Positions 43,496-51,770 of a stretch of 64,000 nt of DNA are shown in pieces. Both the position numbers and the translations under genes were made by a program. The stretch is from Bryobacteraceae bacterium (GTDB lineage: Bacteria > Acidobacteriota > Terriglobia > Bryobacterales > Bryobacteraceae). The stretch covers positions 144,271 to 208,270 of the forward strand of contig CANGYQ010000006.1 of the NCBI GenBank assembly GCA_947458745.1, in the 5' to 3' direction. The notes under the pieces are model-generated. The model was not told where the DNA came from, did no database searches, and saw only the letters and a list, made by a program, of their open reading frames with translations. How positions within the stretch are numbered: position 1 is the stretch's first letter; the number at the start of each line of letters is the position of its first letter.

Positions 43496-44815
43496 ATGCC
43501 ACGTCCCATTGTTTTGTTGCACGGCTACTCCGATCAAGGCGCCTCCTTCAGCACCTGGAAGGCCATTCTGATGCAGAACGGCTATGCGGAGACGGATATC
43601 AAGGTCTGTAGTTACCGCTCCCTGGTCAACGAGATCAACATCAGCGATATCGCGGAAGGCCTTGAAGCGGTGCTGGCCCAAGCGGGCATCGGGCCCAACG
43701 ATCACTTTGATGCCGTGGTCCATTCCACCGGCATGTTGGTGTTGCGGAGCTGGCTGGCGCGATTCGCCAAAAATGTCCGGCGGCTGAAGCATTTGATTGG
43801 GTTGGCTCCGGCAACATTCGGGTCGCCCTTGGCGGCGAAAGGCCGCAGCTTCATCGGAGCGCTGGTGAAGGGCAACAAAGAACCGGGCCCGGACTTCCTG
43901 GAGCCCGGCGATCTGTTCCTGGACGCGCTGGAGTGCGGCAGCCGCTTCACCTGGGATCTGGCCCACAAGGATCTGCTGGGCGGCAAAGTGTTCTACGGCC
44001 CCGGCCCGAACACTCCCTACCCATTCATCTTTGTCGGCACGGAGCCCTTTGACGGCTTCGCCCGCTTCGCTTCTGATCCGGGCACCGATGGCTGTGTGCG
44101 CTGGTCGCAGGTAGGCCTGAACGCGGTGAAGTTCACGCTGGACCTGGCGGGCCCTCCTGGTGGGGCCGAGGAAGCACGGCGCACCCATTCCGATCCGCCG
44201 CGGATCGAACTGCCGGTGACGCTGCTCGGCAAGATGAACCACGGCACGATTCTTTCTAAACCCACTCCGGAGTTACAGAAGCTGTTCTTGAGCGCTCTGG
44301 CGGTGAACGATGAAGTGGCCTACGCCAAGTGGGTGATTGATGCCGCGGCCGTCAGCGATCCGGTGAAGGCCAAGGTGAAGCCCTACCAGCACTTTGTCAC
44401 TCGGGTCGTCGATGAACGGGGCGACGGCGTGAAGGACTACTTCCTCGATCTGTTCACCCGCGACAGTAAAGGCAAAGAGAAAAGCCTCACCAAGCAGGCG
44501 GATCTCGATATCCATCCTTATTCAGCCGACCCCAGTTACCGCTCCATCCACGTGGACCTGAGCCGTCTGAAGGATGCCATGAAGGGCGACATCCGGCTGC
44601 GGCTGATCGCCAACACCGGCACCAATTATGCCAAGTACGTCGGCTTCCAGGCAGAGATCGAAACGGGCGGCCCGTCCTGGAGTGCGGAGATTGAATTGCC
44701 CACCTCCACCTCAAAAACGGGCCTCGCGTTCTTTTACCCCTTCTCCACCACGCTGGTGGAGATCGTGCTGAACCGGCAGGTGGCGGACGTGATCAAGCTG
44801 GGGACGGGTTTCTAG
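43496..44815 (+). CDS. Alpha/beta-hydrolase (lipase-like) with C-terminal beta-rich domain
   Basis: This 439-residue protein has no signal peptide. PIVLLHGYSDQGASFSTWK is the oxyanion HG strand of an alpha/beta hydrolase, and the nucleophile elbow is VVHSTGMLVLRSWL (H-S-T-G in place of G-x-S-x-G). APATFGSPLAAKGRSFIG and later LGKMNHGTIL supply the region for the His. From about residue 300 a beta-rich domain follows (YQHFVTRVVDERGDGVKDYF, then DLSRLKDAMKGDIRLRLI), of a type found in some secreted or toxin-like lipases. Substrate and localisation are unknown. It overlaps the next gene's end on the other strand by 4 bp. Confidence 0.75.
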   Translation: MPRPIVLLHGYSDQGASFSTWKAILMQNGYAETDIKVCSYRSLVNEINISDIAEGLEAVLAQAGIGPNDHFDAVVHSTGMLVLRSWLARFAKNVRRLKHLIGLAPATFGSPLAAKGRSFIGALVKGNKEPGPDFLEPGDLFLDALECGSRFTWDLAHKDLLGGKVFYGPGPNTPYPFIFVGTEPFDGFARFASDPGTDGCVRWSQVGLNAVKFTLDLAGPPGGAEEARRTHSDPPRIELPVTLLGKMNHGTILSKPTPELQKLFLSALAVNDEVAYAKWVIDAAAVSDPVKAKVKPYQHFVTRVVDERGDGVKDYFLDLFTRDSKGKEKSLTKQADLDIHPYSADPSYRSIHVDLSRLKDAMKGDIRLRLIANTGTNYAKYVGFQAEIETGGPSWSAEIELPTSTSKTGLAFFYPFSTTLVEIVLNRQVADVIKLGTGF

Positions 44816-45087
44816 AACAGCGGGATCTGGCGCGCCTTCATGTAGACTTCGCGCGTGATCGGCCGGCGGCTGGGGATATTGCGGTGGATGCGGCCGCCGT
44901 GCGCGATGCCGACGGTCAGCGCCGTCGTGAAGTCCGGGTCGGCGTCACCCAGTGGCGGACCGCCAGTTTCCGCCAGCCATTGCTGCGTCGCTTCATTCAG
45001 CATAGTTTCCAGCGCCGTGTCCGCCGCCTGCCAGCGGGCCTGACACAGAATCGCCTTCCGGTTGCCGAAACGGACCATCACACTCAT
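44812..45087 (-). CDS. Hypothetical 91-residue protein
   Basis: This small protein starts at ATG 45087 (or the ATG four codons in). It has an N-terminal strand (SVMVRFGNRKAILCQ), a helix (ADTALETMLNEATQQWL), a Gly/Pro/Asp-rich middle (ETGGPPLGDADPDFTTAL) and a basic C-terminus (PSRRPITREVYMKARQIP). There is no signal peptide or membrane helix. I do not recognise the family. It lies between the convergent hydrolase gene (4 bp overlap) and the divergent oxidoreductase gene. Its codon use looks like that of its neighbours, which is the main reason for calling it real. Confidence 0.5.
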   Translation of the reverse strand: MSVMVRFGNRKAILCQARWQAADTALETMLNEATQQWLAETGGPPLGDADPDFTTALTVGIAHGGRIHRNIPSRRPITREVYMKARQIPLF

Positions 45088-45138
45088 GCCCGTCGTTGCC
45101 GCCTTTCCATCGGATGAACTCGTTGCCTCAACCTGTCA

Positions 45139-48100
45139 ATGATACGATCACGGAACACGGTGACGCTCAACGATAAGTACACAGCCCTGGAGGGCATCCA
45201 CTACCTGACCGGCATTCAGGCCCTGGTTCGCTTGCCCATCGACCAGATGCGCCTGGACCGGCGCGCCGGTTTGAAGACGGGCGTTTTCATCTCCGGCTAC
45301 GAAGGCTCTCCGCTCGGCGGCTACGATCTGGCGCTGCAGCGCGTCTCTAGTTTGCTGCGCGAACACAACATCGTCGCCCAACCCGGCGTCAATGAGGACC
45401 TGGCCGCCACGTCCATTCTGGGCAGCCAGATTCTGGACGTGGCCGGCCCCAAGAAGGTGGATGGCGTCGTCGGCATCTGGTACGGCAAAGGCCCGGGTGT
45501 GGACCGCAGCGGCGACATCCTGCGCCATGCCAATCTCGCCGGCTCACCTGGAGCTTGCGCGGCGATTGTGCTGGCCGGTGATGATCACACGTCGAAAAGC
45601 TCCACCATTCCGCACCAGTCCGACTTCAGCCTGATGAACTTCGCCATCCCGGTGCTCTATCCCGGCAATGCGCAAGAGGTGCTGGATCTGGGCTTGGCCG
45701 CCATTGCCCTATCGCGCTATTCGGGGGCCTGGGCGGGCTTGAAGCTGGTGACCGATGTTTGTGACGGCGGCGGGACGGTGGATGTGTCGCTGGCCCATCG
45801 GACTTTCGTCTCGCCTGAAGGCTACGCCAAGCACACTGATCCGATGCTGGTGATCCCGCACACGCATCGCCTGGAAGTGGAAGCCAGCACGCGGCGCCTG
45901 GAGGCGGTAAAGGCGTTCGTGCGCGCCAATGGCCTGGACCGTATCGAGGGTGACGGCAAGATCGCCATCGCCACGGCGGGCAAAACCTACTACGACCTGA
46001 TGGAAGCGTTCCGGCTGATGGGCGTGGACCCGGCCAGCTACCGCATCGGCAAGTACGCCATGACGTTCCCGATTGAACCCGAGTTCACCCGCGAACTGGC
46101 GCGCGGTGTCGAGCGGCTGATCGTCATCGAAGAGAAGCGCAGCTTCCTCGAAATGCAGATTCGTGAGCTGCTGTGCAACGACGCGGAGCGGCCGCAGGTA
46201 GAAGGCAAGAACCTGTTTCCGGCCTATGGCGAACTGACGCCGGAGTTGATCGCCGCCGTGATGACCGGCCAGGCGTTGCCGGCCACCGCGAAGGTGCCGT
46301 GGCGCAAGCCGAATTTCTGTTCCGGGTGCCCGCACAACCGCTCGACGCTGTTGCTGGAAGGCCAGATTGCGGGCGGCGGCACGGGTTGCCACGGCATGGC
46401 GGTGATGCTGGGTGCTTCTGGCCGTGGCTTTAGCTACGCGACGCATATGGGTGGCGAAGGTGCGCCGTGGATCGGCATGGCTCCGTTCAGCGAGCGCAAG
46501 CACATGATCCAGAACATCGGCGATGGAACGTACTTCCATTCCGGGTCGCTCTCCATTCAGGCTTGCGTGGCCGCCAAGGTCAACATCACCTTCAAGCTGC
46601 TCTACAACGGCCACGTCGCCATGACCGGCGGACAGGATGCGCAAGGCGCGCTGCCGGTGCCGCAGCTCACACGGAAGCTGGAAGCCGAAGGGGTCCGCCG
46701 GATCATCGTGCTGGTGGAAGATGTCGAACGCTATGCCCCGCTGCGGGCCCAGTTCGCGCCCAATGCCGAAGTGCGGGACCGGATCGCACTGCCGGAAGTG
46801 CTGCGGGAACTGGAAGCCACGCCCGGCGTCACGGTGATGATTTATGACCAGGAGTGCGCCGCGGAGAAGCGGCGTCAACGGTCACGTGGCAAGATGGCCG
46901 AGCCCGCAAAGCGGCTGATCATCCAGAGCGATGTCTGCGAAGGCTGCGGTGATTGTGTGACCCAATCCAACTGCGCCAGCTTGCAGCGTGTGGCCACGTC
47001 CAAGGGCGAGAAGATGGCCATTCACCAGTCTTCCTGCAACAAGGACTACACGTGCGCTTTCGGCGACTGTCCGTCGTTCTTGACCGTCTACGATGAGCCC
47101 AAGGTAGTGCGCCGCGCGGCACCGCTGCCTCCGCCGGAGACTCCGGCTCCGGCCCGCATGGTGGAGATCTGCGACCACGGCTACCGCATCCTGATGCCGG
47201 GCATTGGCGGCACTGGTGTGGTGACCATCAACGCTCTGCTGGCCACGGCGGCGTTGCGGGATGGCCTCCATGTCACATCGCTGGACCAGACTGGCCTGGC
47301 ACAAAAAGGTGGAGCCGTGACGTCGCATCTGACGCTCAGCCGTCAGCCCTTGAAGACGGCGGCGCGGATATTTGATCCGGATGTGGTGGTGGCCTTTGAC
47401 CCGGGCGGCGTACCCGAAGGGGCGCGGCTGGCGGTGAAGAATTCACCCATCCCGGGCGCGTTGAATGTCGATGCCACGCGGCTGGCCGAGGAGAAGCTTT
47501 CCAGCCATTTGTTCGTCAACATCTTCCTGACGGGCTTTGCCTGGCAGGCCGGGTTGATCCCGATTTCGCAAGCGTCGATCGAAGCGGCCATCCGGCTGAA
47601 CGGCGTCGAGGCCGAAGGGAACATTGCCGCGTTCCACTGGGGCCGGTCGTTCTATGGCCGTCCGGCGGAATCGAAGAAGGCCCCGCCGCCGGTACTGGAT
47701 TACGCGGCGGAGTTGACCGCCTATCAGAATTTAGGCTACGCGCAACAGCACGCGGAGTTTGTCGCGCAGGTGCCGCTGGCGGTTCGCGCGGTCGTGGCGC
47801 AGAACCTCTACAAGCTGATGGCCTACAAGGACGAGTACGAAGTCGCCCGGTTACTCAGCCGCGTGGAGGGCCGCGTTACGTACAATTTGCACCCGCCCCT
47901 ACTGCGTTCCTGGGGCCTGAAGCAGAAGCTGGAACTGGGCCCCTGGTTCCGCCCGGCGCTGCAACTGCTTTCGGCCTTGAAAGGGCTGCGGGGAACGCCG
48001 CTCGATCTGTTCGGGTACGCCCGGCATCGCCGCGAGGAGCGGGCCACCATTGATTGGTACCGCCAGTTGATTCTAGACAACCTGGATCATCCGCGATTAG

Positions 48101-48234
48101 CTGAACTGGCCGCCTTGCCGGACGGCATTCGCGGCTATGAAGAAATCAAGAGCCGCTCCATCGCTGCGGCCAGAGAGAGAGCCCTCCAGATATGCGCATC
48201 GCCCTCCACTGTCTCCTTGCCGGTACTTTCCTAG
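45139..48234 (+). CDS. Indolepyruvate ferredoxin oxidoreductase, fused alpha/gamma form
   Basis: This 1031-residue enzyme oxidatively decarboxylates aryl- or branched 2-oxo acids to acyl-CoA, reducing ferredoxin. Order of domains: pyrimidine-binding region (GVFISGYEGSPLGGYDLAL), then FCSGCPHNRSTLLLEGQIAG and the ThDP domain (IQNIGDGTYFHSGSLSIQA). A ferredoxin-like cluster pair follows (DVCEGCGDCVTQSNC, CNKDYTCAFGDC), then the gamma domain (ILMPGIGGTGVVTINALLAT, LDQTGLAQKGGAVTSHLTL) and a DUF6537-type C-terminus. IorA and IorB are separate in archaea, and the single-chain form is known in bacteria. GTG 45160 (VTLNDKY) is an alternative start. It overlaps the PIG-L gene by 43 bp. Confidence 0.88.
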   Translation: MIRSRNTVTLNDKYTALEGIHYLTGIQALVRLPIDQMRLDRRAGLKTGVFISGYEGSPLGGYDLALQRVSSLLREHNIVAQPGVNEDLAATSILGSQILDVAGPKKVDGVVGIWYGKGPGVDRSGDILRHANLAGSPGACAAIVLAGDDHTSKSSTIPHQSDFSLMNFAIPVLYPGNAQEVLDLGLAAIALSRYSGAWAGLKLVTDVCDGGGTVDVSLAHRTFVSPEGYAKHTDPMLVIPHTHRLEVEASTRRLEAVKAFVRANGLDRIEGDGKIAIATAGKTYYDLMEAFRLMGVDPASYRIGKYAMTFPIEPEFTRELARGVERLIVIEEKRSFLEMQIRELLCNDAERPQVEGKNLFPAYGELTPELIAAVMTGQALPATAKVPWRKPNFCSGCPHNRSTLLLEGQIAGGGTGCHGMAVMLGASGRGFSYATHMGGEGAPWIGMAPFSERKHMIQNIGDGTYFHSGSLSIQACVAAKVNITFKLLYNGHVAMTGGQDAQGALPVPQLTRKLEAEGVRRIIVLVEDVERYAPLRAQFAPNAEVRDRIALPEVLRELEATPGVTVMIYDQECAAEKRRQRSRGKMAEPAKRLIIQSDVCEGCGDCVTQSNCASLQRVATSKGEKMAIHQSSCNKDYTCAFGDCPSFLTVYDEPKVVRRAAPLPPPETPAPARMVEICDHGYRILMPGIGGTGVVTINALLATAALRDGLHVTSLDQTGLAQKGGAVTSHLTLSRQPLKTAARIFDPDVVVAFDPGGVPEGARLAVKNSPIPGALNVDATRLAEEKLSSHLFVNIFLTGFAWQAGLIPISQASIEAAIRLNGVEAEGNIAAFHWGRSFYGRPAESKKAPPPVLDYAAELTAYQNLGYAQQHAEFVAQVPLAVRAVVAQNLYKLMAYKDEYEVARLLSRVEGRVTYNLHPPLLRSWGLKQKLELGPWFRPALQLLSALKGLRGTPLDLFGYARHRREERATIDWYRQLILDNLDHPRLAELAALPDGIRGYEEIKSRSIAAARERALQICASPSTVSLPVLS

Positions 48235-50702
48235 CCGCTTTCGCGTCGGCCAAAGATCCACTGCCCGAAGATCGGGGCGCGGCCGGATTGCATCAGGCCC
48301 TGAAGCGCTTGGCCACCACGGCGCGAGTGCTCAGCGTCACCGCGCACCCAGACGATGAAGACGCCGGAACACTCACCATGCTGGCGCGTGGTAAGGGCGC
48401 GGACCTGACCATGCTGATTCTCAACCGCGGCGAGAGCGGCGCGAATCTGGTCAGCGGCGACTTTTTTGAAGGGCTCGGTGCCCTGCGGACGGGCGAGATG
48501 CTGAAGGCCGCCGAATATTATGGCGCCAAGGTGCGGTTCACGCGGTTTGTCGACTATGGCTTCTCAAAGACCATGGACGAGACCTTCCGCAACTGGAAGC
48601 GGGATGAAGTGCTGCGGGATTGCGTGCGCGTCGTGCGGCAAGTAAAGCCCCACCTGATCGTTTCAAGATTCCAAGGCACCCTGCGCGATGGCCACGGCAA
48701 TCATCAAGCAGCGGGCCTGATGGCGCAGTTGATGTTCGACGCCGCCGCGGACCCGAGCTTCCACCCGGAACTGGGCCCGCCCTGGCAGGTGCAGAAGCTC
48801 TATTCCGGCGGCTGGCGCGAGAACGAAGCCTGGACCATCGCCTCCGACTCTGGCGTCTACGACCCCGTGCTGGGCCGCAGCTACGCGCAAATTGGTCGCG
48901 ATGGCTACCGGTGGCACCGCTCCCAAGGAATGGCCTTGTCGATGGCGCGCCCCGGACCGGCGATCAGCTACTACAAGCTCACCAAGTCCCGCGTGGGCAC
49001 CCCCGACAAGGAGAAGGACTTCTTTGAGCGCCTGGACTTAAAGCCCGTCGCCGCCATTGCCGACCCCGTTGCGGCGGCGATCAAAGGCTGGCCCACCGAT
49101 TGCGCGCCCCACTTGGCGCAGGCGCTTGTCGCCGCGCGGGTGCGGCCCGATGCCTTCGATACGCAGTTGAAGGAGCCCCAGATTGTCGAGGCTCTACGGT
49201 TGGCGCTCGGCTTGGAAGTGGAGGCTTTGGTGGAGCCCGAAAATGCGCCCACCGGGCCGATGGCGGCTTTCCGGGCGGTGGAGACAGTCAGCGTCGTCAC
49301 GCCGGGCCAGCAGTTGAGGGTCTCCGTCAAGTTGCACCAGCGCGGTGGCGATCCGGTGGAGGACATCCGCTATGGCATCCGGGCGGAAGGCTGGGCCTTC
49401 TCTGCTGATGGTCAACGTACCGGGCGCTTCAACTTGACCGTGCCGGAGGATGCCAAGCTAACGCAAGCCTACTGGCGCCGGAACTCCGTTCGGGATTCGG
49501 TCTACCAGATTCTCGACATGCAGCAGTTCTCGCAACCCCTCCCCGCCGCTCCGGCGTTGGGTGCGGTGACGTTTAAGTACCGTGGCTTGGACTGCCTGAT
49601 CGCCGCGCCATTTGATGCCAGCGTCGTGGACCCGGTGGCCGGGCAATCGCGCCGCGCGCTGGTGGTCGGGCCGCCCGTGTCGGTGAAGTTTTCAAGTGAG
49701 GCCGGCGTCTTGCCGCTGGGCCGGCGTGAGTACAAGGTAAGCGTCAACGTCCGCAATAACGCCTTCGGGCCAACCAAAGGCGCCGTGAAGCTGACTGTTC
49801 CGGCGGGTTGGACGGTGCAGCCAGTGGCTGTTCCATTTGCTTTTGAGAAGGAGCGCGAAGAGGCCAATGCCAGCTTTGCACTTGTGCCTCCGGTCGGGCA
49901 GGGCGTGGGCGAACAGTCTGTGGCCGCCGTCGCCACTGTGGCGGGCCGCGACTACCGTGCCGCCTTTGTCCCGATTGGGCAGCCCGGCACGGAGACGGTC
50001 TACCTGGCCCCTCCGGCGATGCACCGCGTGGCCAGCGTCGATGTGAAGGTGTCGCCCAAGCTCCGCGTCGGCTACGTGATGGGCACCGGCGATAGCGTGC
50101 CACAGGGGCTGGAGCAGTTGGGTGTGCCGTATGATTTGCTGGATGCCACGGCCATCGCCAGCGGCGACTTGAAGAAGTATTCCACCCTGATGCTGGGCAT
50201 CCGCGCCTACGCCGCGCGGCGGGAACTGAAGGCTTACAACCAGCGCCTGCTCGACTATGTAGCCCAAGGCGGCGTGCTGGTGGTGCAGTACAACACGCAG
50301 GAGTTTGATGGCAATTACGGGCCTTACCCCTATTCGATGACCATGCGCGCCGAAGAGATCAGCGAAGAAGACGCCCCGGTAGAAATACTCGACCCGGCGG
50401 ACCCCGTGTTCCAAGCGCCCAACAAGATCACCGCCGCTGATTTCCAAGGTTGGGTGGAGCAGCGCGGCTCAAAGTTCATGTCCATCTGGGACCCGCGCTA
50501 CAAGCCGCTGGTCGCCTCCAACGACACGGGTCAATCACCCCAACGCGGCGGCTGGCTGGTGGCGAAACACGGCAAAGGGCTCTACATCTATTGCGCCTAT
50601 GCCTGGTACCGGCAGGTCCCGTATGCGGTGCCGGGGGCGGCGCGGATCTTTGCGAATCTGGTTTCCTTGGGCGCCAGCGACGCCGCCTGGCGCGGACGCT
50701 AG
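48192..50702 (+). CDS. Exported PIG-L/LmbE-family deacetylase with large C-terminal region
   Basis: This is an 836-residue protein with signal peptide ALHCLLAGTFLAAFASAKD. Residues 40-230 are the PIG-L zinc domain: VLSVTAHPDDEDAGTLTMLA supplies the His-Pro-Asp-Asp metal site, ILNRGESGANLVSGDFFEG follows, and the distal His pair is in TLRDGHGNHQAAGLMA. The rest (about 600 residues) is beta-rich with immunoglobulin-like segments (VKFSSEAGVLPLGRREYKVS). It ends in a glutamine-amidotransferase-like ThuA/Rossmann block (LMLGIRAYAARRELKAY, GGVLVVQYNTQEFDG). Family members de-N-acetylate amino sugars. The 43-bp overlap couples it to the oxidoreductase gene. Confidence 0.85.
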   Translation: MRIALHCLLAGTFLAAFASAKDPLPEDRGAAGLHQALKRLATTARVLSVTAHPDDEDAGTLTMLARGKGADLTMLILNRGESGANLVSGDFFEGLGALRTGEMLKAAEYYGAKVRFTRFVDYGFSKTMDETFRNWKRDEVLRDCVRVVRQVKPHLIVSRFQGTLRDGHGNHQAAGLMAQLMFDAAADPSFHPELGPPWQVQKLYSGGWRENEAWTIASDSGVYDPVLGRSYAQIGRDGYRWHRSQGMALSMARPGPAISYYKLTKSRVGTPDKEKDFFERLDLKPVAAIADPVAAAIKGWPTDCAPHLAQALVAARVRPDAFDTQLKEPQIVEALRLALGLEVEALVEPENAPTGPMAAFRAVETVSVVTPGQQLRVSVKLHQRGGDPVEDIRYGIRAEGWAFSADGQRTGRFNLTVPEDAKLTQAYWRRNSVRDSVYQILDMQQFSQPLPAAPALGAVTFKYRGLDCLIAAPFDASVVDPVAGQSRRALVVGPPVSVKFSSEAGVLPLGRREYKVSVNVRNNAFGPTKGAVKLTVPAGWTVQPVAVPFAFEKEREEANASFALVPPVGQGVGEQSVAAVATVAGRDYRAAFVPIGQPGTETVYLAPPAMHRVASVDVKVSPKLRVGYVMGTGDSVPQGLEQLGVPYDLLDATAIASGDLKKYSTLMLGIRAYAARRELKAYNQRLLDYVAQGGVLVVQYNTQEFDGNYGPYPYSMTMRAEEISEEDAPVEILDPADPVFQAPNKITAADFQGWVEQRGSKFMSIWDPRYKPLVASNDTGQSPQRGGWLVAKHGKGLYIYCAYAWYRQVPYAVPGAARIFANLVSLGASDAAWRGR

Positions 50703-50724
50703 TCGAGTCTTACCTAACGCAGAA

Positions 50725-50759
50725 AGGCCGCGGCGAAGCTTCAGCTTCAGCCGCGGCCT
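50725..50759. terminator. Long hairpin between convergent genes
   Basis: AGGCCGCGGC pairs with GCCGCGGCCT (10 bp), and an inner GAAGC pairs with GCTTC around TTCA, with one bulged A: a 15-bp stem. On the minus strand TTTCT follows, so it may end the minus-strand transcript of the 50786-51706 gene and probably also the plus-strand oxidoreductase/PIG-L message. Neither side has a long T-run. Confidence 0.6.
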
Positions 50760-50785
50760 GACTTGAACGATTAGAACCCGATCAA

Positions 50786-51706
50786 CTACTGGACGCGAGC
50801 CGTCTTGCGGGTCGAACGGCGGGAGCGTTCAATGAACTGTTCCAGCTGGCTCTGGGGGATGCTGACCGTCAGGTTCACCTTGGTCCCGGACGTCGAGAGC
50901 TTCATGGAATCGAGCAGGCTGGCCACTTCGGTGGCGTTGGCTTCGGTGCTCTTCAGCTGGATCATGCCGGCAACGAACTTAATGACGTCATGGAGCGCGG
51001 TGGCGTCCTTGTCGGAGCGGGCGATCGCTTCGCCGGTCACCGTGATGGTGTTGCCCAGCTTCACGCCGCCTTGCGCGGACTGGACGGCCTTAAAGAGTTC
51101 AGCTGAATTGGCTTGGCCAGCGGGGACGGCGCGTCCGAGCGCAGCCGGCTCAACAGTATACATCCAGGCGTCGTAGGTGCGACCGAGGGTGGTGATGTTG
51201 GCATCCGCCGTGCCGGAGGTCCGGCGGGCAATCGCGGCTTTCACTTCATCTTGCGAACCTCCAACGGCCAGCGTGCTGTCGAGGAAGGCGATCCAGCCAT
51301 CGGTGTCACCATTCTTGCCCGCGACGACGTTGAAGCCCTGATAGACCAGTGCCTGACCGCCTTCACTATTGGCCGCGGCGATGATCTTGGCCACGTTGAA
51401 TGCACCGCGGGCGGCGAACAGGCCGTCCTTGGAGCCCTGAACACCGGTACCACGGCTGGCGAAGACGATTTCGCGGAGATCCCGGCGAGGGTCAAACCCG
51501 GTGAGGTTCACCAATTTGGTGATCCCGTCATCATCCGACTGCATCTGCGAAAGCAGATAGCGGCCAAAGGGCGAGTTTTTGCCCTGTTCCACATCCAGCC
51601 CCATCACCACATGGGCGTCAGGGGGCAACAGCTTCAGCAGTGTGGCATCGGCCGCGAAGGTGGCGGCGGCAGAGAGGGCGAAAATCGCAAGGCGACGGGT
51701 TAGCAT
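50786..51706 (-). CDS. Exported protein of unknown function (DUF3352-like)
   Basis: This is a 306-residue protein with signal peptide RLAIFALSAAATFAADA. The body has repeated alpha/beta segments: LKLLPPDAHVVMGLDVEQGK, NLTGFDPRRDLREIVFASRG, ALVYQGFNVVAGKNGDTDGW and IAFLDSTLAVGGSQDEVKAA. Similar layouts occur in DUF3352-type secreted proteins, where an L-P-x-x-x long stretch is followed by a D-P-R-x-D helix. The C-terminal 70 residues include a helix ending in Arg-rich RSRRSTRKTAR. An AGGAG ribosome site lies 10 bases before ATG 51706. No catalytic residues are evident, and the role is unknown. Confidence 0.65.
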   Translation of the reverse strand: MLTRRLAIFALSAAATFAADATLLKLLPPDAHVVMGLDVEQGKNSPFGRYLLSQMQSDDDGITKLVNLTGFDPRRDLREIVFASRGTGVQGSKDGLFAARGAFNVAKIIAAANSEGGQALVYQGFNVVAGKNGDTDGWIAFLDSTLAVGGSQDEVKAAIARRTSGTADANITTLGRTYDAWMYTVEPAALGRAVPAGQANSAELFKAVQSAQGGVKLGNTITVTGEAIARSDKDATALHDVIKFVAGMIQLKSTEANATEVASLLDSMKLSTSGTKVNLTVSIPQSQLEQFIERSRRSTRKTARVQ

Positions 51707-51738
51707 TTCTGAACTCCTGATTCAGTTACGGCTGAGCG

Positions 51739-51764
51739 GCTGGAAAAGTTCACCTTTTTCCAGC
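51739..51764. terminator. Weak hairpin after the ABC exporter gene
   Basis: GCTGGAAAA and TTTTCCAGC form a perfect 9-bp stem with an 8-nt loop, 7 bp after the ABC exporter stop on the minus strand. No clear T-run follows outside the stem, so termination is uncertain; it may instead protect the transcript end. Confidence 0.4.
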
Positions 51765-51770
51765 AGCCTA

